A DNA stretch of 41,897 nt from Magnetococcales bacterium DCbin2 (GTDB lineage Bacteria; Pseudomonadota; Magnetococcia; Magnetococcales; UBA8363). Location: NCBI GenBank assembly GCA_002753615.1, contig PEAO01000013.1, positions 1 to 41,897 on the forward strand. The letters run 5' to 3'. Shown here one piece after another: positions 1 through 6,616 of this stretch (the first letter of the stretch is position 1; each line of letters opens with the position of its first letter). Made by a program: the position numbers and the translations under genes. A model generated the notes under the pieces. That model saw only the letters and a list, made by a program, of their open reading frames with translations, was not told the origin of the DNA and made no database searches.

Positions 1-2771
1 GCGTTCATGAAAACCATGCTGCCACCATCGCTGATGCTCCACAGGGTGGATAATACCGCCTTGGCTCCCGCTTCCTGAAAAGCACGTTGTAGCCCATAAA
101 CGCCCTCCCCGTTGCGAACATCACCAACGCCCGTTTGGCAAGCGGACAACATCACCAAGTCAGTTCCTCCCAGATCCAGGTTAACCGCCTCGCCAGCGGT
201 CAGAATACCGTCAGTCCCCTCCGCATTGCCGATCCCCTGCACACCGGCGTTGGCACCCGCAAAAGCCAGTCCAGCCCTGTTCATGGGATCAACGGAAACC
301 AGACCACCTTGCGGTTTTTTTCCCCTGTCGATAGAGTTCATTATGGATACAGAGGAACGCCCTTTCTCCTCTGGCAACGGGACGGTATCGTCTTCTGACT
401 CCTTGACCATTGTATCCAGGAAAAATCCGTGTGTTGCCAAATGCAAAATACGGGGAGCCTTAACCCCGGATACCCTCTTTTCCGTCGCCTCAGCTTTTGT
501 CATCAACACAGGCTCCGTCCCTTGTTGGCGCATCTTTTTGGCGATTATTTCCCCCTCCTTCAAGGCCCCAGGCAAAGGGGGAAAATAAAGATCGGACACA
601 TGGATACCACCCGTCTTTGTTTCCCTGTTGGCAGAGGCTTTCTCGGTCGTCAACCCCACAGAATAATCGGGGTCAGCAACCACAATCGGCGCGGTCGCAT
701 CCCCGGTCAATGGTGGCAACACCACATCACGCGCCGAAGAAAGGGTAACCAACCGGGTTGTTTGTCCCAAATACCGTCCCTGCTCATCCATCAAAGCCTT
801 GAAAGGGAGCAGATGAAGTGCCCCGTCCGGGATCAAATACACCATTTCCTTATTCGCCAACAAAGGCTGCAAAGGCTTCCATAAAGAGGCATATATTTTT
901 TTTGCCAACATATCCATCGGTTTGCCAGCGTCGGATTCTTCCATGGCTTCTCGGTAGGATTTGATCTGTTCGGCAATAGGATCCATCGCCCCAATCTTCA
1001 CCATACGTACTTTCGGTTCTCCCTGGGGATCGGTGACAATGGCGATGATTTGCCAATTTTTATATTTCAGTGACTTCAAATCACGTTCATGAAATACCAG
1101 AAAATCCACCAGCACCTGACCAGGTTGCAACACGTCAAGTACCTTGTCTGGAGTCACCTCGGTCTTGGCCCGGCCAAGAGCCTGCACCTTGCTGCCCAAG
1201 TCCGACTCCAGATCATAAACAGCCTTGTTGAGTGTTGCAATTCGGTTTTTCTGGTCGGATCCGCTGAACAGCAATTGCGCCAATGCTTTCTTGAGTGTAC
1301 CCAATGCTTCCGCCTTTTCCTTTAACGCAGGATGCTCACCACTGCGGGCTATTGCATTCACTTCGGAAGCGATGCGCAGGAGAAGACCTTTTCTACTCAA
1401 AGAATAAAATGATGCCTCATTGGCTGTTTCATCATTATCCATGGCACTCAGCAAGGAGATATAGGTATTTATGGTATCATCCTGTTGCCTCATATATGAC
1501 TGTCTAGTTTTATCCCCCGTACCCCAAATGACCTGCTCCAGAAAGGAATTGGTCGCACGAAAACCACGTTTAAAGAGTGGAAGGGCTTTCTGGTACTGGC
1601 CTTGAGTCTGATACAGTATCGCCAAGTTGTTCAGGCTTAAAGCCACATCAGGATGTTCCGGCCCCAGAGCTTTCTCCATAATCGCCAAAGCGCGTTTGTT
1701 AAGTGACTCCGCTTGAGCGTATTGGCCTTGTGTTTTATACAATTCCGCTAAGTTGTTCAGGCTGGTAGCCACACCAGAATGTTCCGGTCCCAGAGCTTTC
1801 TCCTTAATCGCCAAAGCACGTTTATAAAGCGGCTCCGCTTGGGCGTATTGGCCTTGAACCCGATGCAGTGCCGCCAAATTGTTCAGGCTATAGGCCACAT
1901 CAGGGTGTTCCGGTCCCAAAGCTTTTTCCCAAATTGCCAGAGAGCGTTTGTAAAGCGGCTCCGCTTGGGTATAATAGCCTTGGGTTTCATACAGTAACGC
2001 CAAGTTGTTCAGACTGGTAGCCACACCAAGATGTTCCGGTCCCAGAGCTTTCTCCATAATCGCCAAAGCGCGTTTGTAAGACGGCTCCGCTTGGGCGTAT
2101 TGGCCTTGGGTTCTGTACAGTTCTGCCAAGTTGTTCAGGCTTATAGCCACATCAGGATGTTCCGGTCCCAGGACTTTCTCACGAATCGCCAGAGCGCGTT
2201 TGTAAAGCGGCTCCGCTTGGGCATAATGACCTTGATCGTCATAGAGTGCCGCCAAGTTATTCAAGCTTTGAGCCACATCAGGATGTTCCGGTCCCAGAGC
2301 TTTCTCACGAATCGCCAAAGAGCGTTTATAAAACAGCTCCGCTTGGGCATACTGGCCTTGGGTTCTATACAGTTCCGCCAAGTTGTTCAGACCTAAAGCC
2401 ACACCAGGATGTTCCGATCCCAAGGTTTTTTCCCAAATCGCCAGAGAGCGTTTGTAAAGCGATTCTACTTGGGAGTACTGGCCTTGAACCTGATACAATA
2501 CCGCCAAATCATTCAGGCTTGAGGCCACATCAGGATGCTCCGGTCCCAAGGACTTGACTGTGAGATTCAACAATTTTTCCGCAATCTCAATAGCCTCTTT
2601 ATATCTTCCGGCTTGATAGTGTTGTACAACCTTCTGGTTAAGATCGGTAAGTTCCTGTTCCACTGTTTTGGCTTCGTCCGTTTCAGCCTGTAATAGCTGA
2701 AACCCTGGCCACCCGCCAAAGACCAAAAGAAAAACAAAAACAGCCCATGTGATTTTAGATTCGCTTTCCAC
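1..2771 (-). CDS. TPR-CHAT protein, membrane-anchored, 3' end outside the window
   Basis: About 923 codons lie in the window and the reading frame is still open at base 1, so the C-terminus is missing. I chose the GTG at 2771 because GGAG lies 9 nt upstream; an in-frame stop lies further upstream and there is no better ATG. A hydrophobic stretch at residues 8-20 looks like a signal anchor. Eight tandem 42-residue TPRs (consensus ALGPEHPDVA-SLNNLA-LY) span roughly residues 74-409. They are followed by a helical linker and a CHAT domain with the caspase-like pair: His about 781 in HLATHGFF and Cys about 878 in LSACQTG. CHAT domains belong to the caspase/separase-like cysteine peptidases; TPR-CHAT proteins are usually proteases activated by a partner. 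No substrate gene is visible here. The family call is firm, the biological role is unknown. Confidence 0.88.
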   Translation of the reverse strand, partial: MESESKITWAVFVFLLVFGGWPGFQLLQAETDEAKTVEQELTDLNQKVVQHYQAGRYKEAIEIAEKLLNLTVKSLGPEHPDVASSLNDLAVLYQVQGQYSQVESLYKRSLAIWEKTLGSEHPGVALGLNNLAELYRTQGQYAQAELFYKRSLAIREKALGPEHPDVAQSLNNLAALYDDQGHYAQAEPLYKRALAIREKVLGPEHPDVAISLNNLAELYRTQGQYAQAEPSYKRALAIMEKALGPEHLGVATSLNNLALLYETQGYYTQAEPLYKRSLAIWEKALGPEHPDVAYSLNNLAALHRVQGQYAQAEPLYKRALAIKEKALGPEHSGVATSLNNLAELYKTQGQYAQAESLNKRALAIMEKALGPEHPDVALSLNNLAILYQTQGQYQKALPLFKRGFRATNSFLEQVIWGTGDKTRQSYMRQQDDTINTYISLLSAMDNDETANEASFYSLSRKGLLLRIASEVNAIARSGEHPALKEKAEALGTLKKALAQLLFSGSDQKNRIATLNKAVYDLESDLGSKVQALGRAKTEVTPDKVLDVLQPGQVLVDFLVFHERDLKSLKYKNWQIIAIVTDPQGEPKVRMVKIGAMDPIAEQIKSYREAMEESDAGKPMDMLAKKIYASLWKPLQPLLANKEMVYLIPDGALHLLPFKALMDEQGRYLGQTTRLVTLSSARDVVLPPLTGDATAPIVVADPDYSVGLTTEKASANRETKTGGIHVSDLYFPPLPGALKEGEIIAKKMRQQGTEPVLMTKAEATEKRVSGVKAPRILHLATHGFFLDTMVKESEDDTVPLPEEKGRSSVSIMNSIDRGKKPQGGLVSVDPMNRAGLAFAGANAGVQGIGNAEGTDGILTAGEAVNLDLGGTDLVMLSACQTGVGDVRNGEGVYGLQRAFQEAGAKAVLSTLWSISDGGSMVFMN
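1546..2553 (-). repeat. Eight tandem 126-bp TPR-coding repeats
   Basis: Eight consecutive 126-bp units each encode one 42-residue TPR of the NNLA/GPEHPDVA (TPR_10/TPR_12-like) type. The units keep exact length and are highly alike at DNA level, for example the repeated words for GPEHPDVA and for YKRALAI. This suggests recent duplication or homogenisation. Repeat number could vary between strains by slippage or recombination. Confidence 0.85.
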
Positions 2772-2841
2772 CCTATTTATCTCCAGACATCGGGTTCTTA
2801 ATGAAAATAATCATCATAAAAATAAAATGAAAAGTCAATGA

Positions 2842-3114
2842 TTAAACATCATTATACCGGATCTCCGAATACCGCCCTTGTTCCTTATCTGGCGTCGATG
2901 GCCGCGCATAGATAGTTTTCCCCTTGACACCTTCACCAACATTCAAATCAAGCATCTCCTGGCGTGCGAAATGCATGAAATTAATGTCGGATCGTTTCCA
3001 AAAAACAGTCCAAAATCCTTCCCTGGACCGTGACGCTAATTGAAATAAATTATATATATTTTTCAATGAGATAATCTTTGGAACAGCCCCGTTAAAAAAA
3101 AATTGTGTTCCCAT
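2842..3114 (-). CDS. Doubtful 90-residue ORF of unknown function
   Basis: An ATG-started ORF in the gap upstream of the aminomutase gene. Its C-terminal half (ending QGRYSEIRYNDV) has a protein-like composition with mixed charged and hydrophobic residues, whereas the start follows a long T/A run (FFFN). I do not recognise a family. No clear Shine-Dalgarno site stands out. It may be chance, or the degraded 3' part of a former gene. Confidence 0.2.
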   Translation of the reverse strand: MGTQFFFNGAVPKIISLKNIYNLFQLASRSREGFWTVFWKRSDINFMHFARQEMLDLNVGEGVKGKTIYARPSTPDKEQGRYSEIRYNDV

Positions 3115-3126
3115 GAAAGAAAAAAC

Positions 3127-3155
3127 TTGTCAACCCCCCGATGTTGACTTATACG
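3127..3155 (+). promoter_or_regulatory. Candidate sigma-70 promoter for the kamA-like operon
   Basis: TTGTCA (3127-3132) and TATACG (3150-3155) are separated by 17 bp and match the TTGACA/TATAAT consensus at 5/6 and 4/6 positions. The predicted start near 3162 gives a leader of about 80 nt before the ATG at 3243. Inference from consensus only. Confidence 0.4.
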
Positions 3156-3242
3156 TAAGCCAGAATTCGGGGTACTGCTTTTGGAAGGCAGCGGATTCTC
3201 TTTATGAAGAAAACCTGTAACTTGAAATAAAAGGATCGCAAA

Positions 3243-4601
3243 ATGAGCCAAGCCAGTGTCACCCTGCCGATCCACCAGACTTCACACCGTGGTTTGTTTG
3301 ACGGAAGCGAGGGCTATGGTGGCGATGACGAACCTTCGGGCGACCAGGAAGATAAACCTCCTGAAAGTCGCTATTCCCCCCTGCCCCACTCGTCCAAACA
3401 TCTCTCTGGATTTTGCCACGCCCTGCCTGGCCTCTCCCCAACGTTCCCCGAAAATGAACGTAGTCAACAGTTTCGTAGCCGCCATTATCCCGATGTCACG
3501 GCGCAACAATGGAATGATTGGCGTTGGCAACTGAAAAACCGTATTCATCGGTTAGAAGATCTGCAAAGACTGTTTTATCTGACGCCCGAAGAGTTAAACG
3601 CTTTTCGCCGTGGTGAACCCAAACTTCCCATGGCCTTGACCCCCTATTATGCGTCATTGATGGACCCGGAAAATGGTGCCGATCCCCTGCGGCGGACACA
3701 TATCCCCGTGGGCGGCGAGCGCGTCGTGTCACAGCAGGAGCTGATCGATCCCCTGGGAGAGGAAGATCGAACGGTCGTCCCCGGCCTCGTTCATCGCTAT
3801 CCCGACCGGGTGTTGCTCATGGCAACCAAACAGTGTGCCACCTATTGCCGGTATTGCACCCGCTCACGCATGGTAGGCACCCAACCCCAGGAAAAAATAC
3901 AAGGCTTTCGGCAACATTGGCGGCAAGCGGTCGATCATATCGCTGGCGATGATCGGATACGCGATGTCGTCATCTCCGGTGGCGACCCCCTGACCCTGGG
4001 CGATGAAGAACTCGGCGTGTTGTTGCAACGTTTGGCGGAAATTCCCCATGTGGAAATTCTCCGTATCGGAACCAAAGTTCCCATGGTCCTACCCATGCGG
4101 ATCACCCCCGCGTTGGCGGCCCTGCTCAGCCGGTTTAAATCATTGTGGATCAATATCCACTGCACCCATCCCGACGAACTGACCCCCGAAGCATCGGTCG
4201 CGCTGGGTCGTCTGGCCGATGCCGGCTTGCCGTTGGGGGCGCAAACCGTATTGCTGGCGGGAATCAATGATGATGCCCAAACCCTCAAACGGCTCTATCA
4301 CGGTCTGCTGCGCCATCGGGTCCGCCCCTATTATCTCTACCAGTGTGACCCCATCCCTGGATCGTCCCATTTTCGTACCCCGGTGACCAAAGGGTTGGAA
4401 ATTATTAAACAACTGCGTGGATTCACTTCCGGTTTGGCAATACCCAGCTTTGTTATCGATGCCCCAGACAATGGCGGCAAGATTCCCCTGTTGCCCGGTA
4501 TGCCCCTCAACCGAGAAGAGGGTGATCTGTTGTTGACCAACTACCAAGGTCGGACTTGCCGTTATCCCGACGGGGTGGCTGGCGATTCTCCATCCACTTG
4601 A
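3243..4601 (+). CDS. kamA: Lysine 2,3-aminomutase (KamA-type radical SAM/PLP enzyme)
   Basis: 452 residues; ATG preceded by AAGGA 8 nt upstream. The radical SAM cluster motif is C198-x3-C202-x2-C205 (CATYCRYCTRSRM), with Arg207 matching the substrate-carboxylate arginine of lysine 2,3-aminomutase. The PLP lysine is K413 in GGKIP. The two aspartates that hold the lysine epsilon-amino group in the clostridial enzyme (Asp293, Asp330) correspond to D369 (YQCDP) and D406 (VIDAP). Their 37-residue spacing and the 7-residue step to the PLP lysine are preserved. Glutamate 2,3-aminomutase has Lys and Asn at these positions, so lysine is the expected substrate and beta-lysine the product. The protein has a long N-terminal arm but ends soon after the barrel, lacking the Cys-containing C-terminal segment of the clostridial enzyme. 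EpmB is shorter, and no epmA or efp gene lies nearby. Two ATP-grasp genes follow at once. Confidence 0.88.
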   Translation: MSQASVTLPIHQTSHRGLFDGSEGYGGDDEPSGDQEDKPPESRYSPLPHSSKHLSGFCHALPGLSPTFPENERSQQFRSRHYPDVTAQQWNDWRWQLKNRIHRLEDLQRLFYLTPEELNAFRRGEPKLPMALTPYYASLMDPENGADPLRRTHIPVGGERVVSQQELIDPLGEEDRTVVPGLVHRYPDRVLLMATKQCATYCRYCTRSRMVGTQPQEKIQGFRQHWRQAVDHIAGDDRIRDVVISGGDPLTLGDEELGVLLQRLAEIPHVEILRIGTKVPMVLPMRITPALAALLSRFKSLWINIHCTHPDELTPEASVALGRLADAGLPLGAQTVLLAGINDDAQTLKRLYHGLLRHRVRPYYLYQCDPIPGSSHFRTPVTKGLEIIKQLRGFTSGLAIPSFVIDAPDNGGKIPLLPGMPLNREEGDLLLTNYQGRTCRYPDGVAGDSPST

Positions 4602-4621
4602 AGTCCATGGAGAAAGCCCCT

Positions 4622-5593
4622 ATGCGTGTTGGCTTTGTTTACGATCTGCGCGACGACTACCTGCGTGAAGGTTATAGCGCGGAAGATGTGGTTGAATTCG
4701 ATACCGGTGCCACCTTGGATCATATCGACGGTGCCCTGACCCGGTTGGGACATTCGGTGGAACGGATCGGCAGGGGGCAACAGTTGGCCCGCCGGTTGGT
4801 CGAAGGGACGCGCTGGGATCTGGTTTTATCCATCGCGGAGGGGCTACATGGACGGAGCCGAGAAGCCCAGGTTCCGGCGTTGTTGGAAATGTTTGGGCAA
4901 CCCTATTTATTTTCCGATCCGCTAACCATGGCCTTGACGTTGGATAAGGCCATGGCTAAGCGGGTCATCCACACCGCCGGGATTCCGACGGCACCCTGGT
5001 GTGTGGTCAACTCCCTGGATGACATTGCCCAAATCAATCTCCCCTTTCCCTTGTTTGTCAAACCGTTGTGGGAAGGGACGGGAAAGGGGTGTGATCTGCA
5101 ATCCCTGGTACGGGACAAAAAAGAGTTGCCCGGGATCGTTGCCGCCAAACTGGAACGGTTTCGCCAACCCGTGTTGGTAGAAACGTTCTTATCGGGACGG
5201 GAGTTCACCGTCGCCTTGATCGGTAATACCCCCGATATTCGTCCGTTGGGAATCATGGAAATCTTCCTCAACGACCAAGCCGACGCCGAAATCTACACCA
5301 TGACCAACAAGGAACTCAGTGAAGCGCGGGTCACGTATCAATTGGCGAAAGATTCGGTCGGGGATCGGATCGTGCAACTGGGACGTGAAGCGTTTATGGC
5401 GTTGGGATGCCGCGATGTCGCCCGCATCGATTTTCGCTGTGATGCGGCAGGTCATCCCTATTTCCTGGAAGCCAACCCGCTACCGGGATTGCATCAAACC
5501 CATTCCGATCTTCCCATCATCGCCGGTCTTGTCGGGGTCGCTTATGACGACATGCTGGGGATGATCCTGGAAGCGGGCCGGAAACGGTTGTGA
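4622..5593 (+). CDS. ATP-grasp ligase, D-alanine-D-alanine ligase family (first copy)
   Basis: 323 residues from the ATG at 4622, chosen because GGAG lies 9 nt upstream and the product then begins MRVGFVYDLR, a typical first beta strand; an in-frame ATG at 4607 is possible. The gene starts 20 nt after the aminomutase stop. An N-terminal Rossmann-like half contains AEGLHGRSREAQVP. It is followed by the ATP-grasp fold, with the ATP lysine K147 (FVKPLWEGTGKG) and the metal ligands D270 (ARIDF), E283 and N285 (FLEANPLPG). Family members join a carboxylate to an amine through an acyl phosphate. The family resemblance is clear. True D-Ala-D-Ala ligase activity is doubtful, given the context beside an aminomutase and a second, divergent copy, so the substrate is unknown. 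Confidence 0.85.
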   Translation: MRVGFVYDLRDDYLREGYSAEDVVEFDTGATLDHIDGALTRLGHSVERIGRGQQLARRLVEGTRWDLVLSIAEGLHGRSREAQVPALLEMFGQPYLFSDPLTMALTLDKAMAKRVIHTAGIPTAPWCVVNSLDDIAQINLPFPLFVKPLWEGTGKGCDLQSLVRDKKELPGIVAAKLERFRQPVLVETFLSGREFTVALIGNTPDIRPLGIMEIFLNDQADAEIYTMTNKELSEARVTYQLAKDSVGDRIVQLGREAFMALGCRDVARIDFRCDAAGHPYFLEANPLPGLHQTHSDLPIIAGLVGVAYDDMLGMILEAGRKRL

Positions 5594-6606
5594 CCGCCGC
5601 ATCAGTAGACAACACCCCCTCCTTGAACCAGGGTGACGTTGTTGCGGTGGTGCATGGTGCCTGGGGTGACTCACTGGATGAGGAAGATACCCGTATTCAG
5701 GCATCGGAGGTCGCCGAAAGCCTGACGCGCCTGGGAATGACCGCTCCTATTGTCGCTTTGGGGCCGGACCTGGAACAACTATCCGCTATCTCCCAGCACA
5801 ACCCCAAAGTTATTTTTAATCTGGTAGAAGGGTTGGGTGGTTTGGGTCGGCGTGCCCATGAGGCGGCGATACGTTTGGCCCAGATGGGTATCCCCATAAC
5901 CGGGGTGTCGGGTGGACTCCAGGAGGTGGTCAACTCCAAGGTCTCTTGCAAACTGGCGTTGCAGGCAGCCGGTTTTCCCACCCCGCCATGGACGACGACT
6001 GGCACGGATGTTTCCGGGGATGATCTGTGGATCGTCAAGCCCGTGTGGGAACATGGATCGCTGGATATGGATGAGAGTTCGGTCGTCAAAGGGTCGGAAG
6101 TCGCCGCCGCCTTGGCGAAACGCCGTGTTATTTCACCCCACGACCATTTTGCCGAACGGTATGTGGCGGGTCGGGAATTCAACTGCTCGGTTGTAGCGGG
6201 TCCAACGGGGGGGCAGGTGTTTGGGGCGGTAGAAATGTTGTTTGTGGACTACCCCGATCAGGGGGTGCGCATCATCGATTATGCCGCCAAGTGGGATGCC
6301 GCCAGTTTTGGATACCACCATACGCCACGTCGGTTTGAGTTTTCGCCATGCGATGAGCCGCTATTAAAACGGTTGCAGACCATCGCTTTGGACGTGTGGC
6401 AGATGTTTGCGTTGGAGGGGTATGTTCGGGTTGATTTTCGCGTCGATGCCGAAAATCAGCCGTGGATCCTGGAAGTCAATGCCAACCCATGTTTATCTCA
6501 TGATGCCGGCTTTGTGGTCACGGTTTTGCGGTCGGGGATCAACTACGATGCCTTGATCTGGCGTTTGGTTCAGGCCGCACTGGGTTGGACAGCTTTGGGA
6601 TCTTAG
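5590..6606 (+). CDS. ATP-grasp ligase, D-alanine-D-alanine ligase-like (second copy)
   Basis: 338 residues from GTG at 5590, which overlaps the preceding stop in GTGA and implies translational coupling. The ATP-grasp landmarks are K150 (WIVKPVWEHGS), D282 (VRVDFRVD), E295 and N297/N299 (ILEVNANPCLS). The N-terminal half has FNLVEGLGGLGRRAHEA, parallel to the AEG..GR.REA segment of the first copy. The two proteins are therefore paralogues, but have diverged well beyond a recent duplication. They could act in sequence, each adding one residue or one acyl group, or form a heteromer. The substrate is unknown; beta-lysine is the obvious candidate because of the upstream aminomutase. Only 10 nt separate its stop from the hsdR start. 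Confidence 0.83.
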   Translation: MTAASVDNTPSLNQGDVVAVVHGAWGDSLDEEDTRIQASEVAESLTRLGMTAPIVALGPDLEQLSAISQHNPKVIFNLVEGLGGLGRRAHEAAIRLAQMGIPITGVSGGLQEVVNSKVSCKLALQAAGFPTPPWTTTGTDVSGDDLWIVKPVWEHGSLDMDESSVVKGSEVAAALAKRRVISPHDHFAERYVAGREFNCSVVAGPTGGQVFGAVEMLFVDYPDQGVRIIDYAAKWDAASFGYHHTPRRFEFSPCDEPLLKRLQTIALDVWQMFALEGYVRVDFRVDAENQPWILEVNANPCLSHDAGFVVTVLRSGINYDALIWRLVQAALGWTALGS

Positions 6607-6616
6607 GGCTGGAGTG

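Larger units (their letters stand above)
2772..3242. other. Intergenic region between TPR-CHAT and kamA-like genes
   Basis: This 471-bp stretch lies between two divergently transcribed genes and is AT-rich near 3040-3110. It holds the putative promoter of the aminomutase gene and one small minus-strand ORF (2842-3114), listed separately. I see no RNA gene, repeat array or recognisable mobile-element end in it. Confidence 0.5.

Noticed and set aside
1546-2553. Regular repeats that might suggest a CRISPR array
   Set aside because: The 126-bp units are contiguous, without spacers, and encode TPRs in one open frame.
1-2771. Csx29-type CRISPR-guided caspase (Craspase)
   Set aside because: No type III-E effector and no CRISPR array are in the window; the TPR type and the membrane anchor fit other TPR-CHAT proteins better.
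3243-4601. EpmB (EF-P modification) identity for the aminomutase
   Set aside because: The protein is about 110 residues longer than EpmB, has the long N-terminal arm of classical aminomutases, and no epmA or efp gene is near.
4556-4621. Upstream start for the first ATP-grasp gene inside the aminomutase gene
   Set aside because: The extra residues lack family resemblance; the ATG at 4622 has a good ribosome binding site and a typical first strand.
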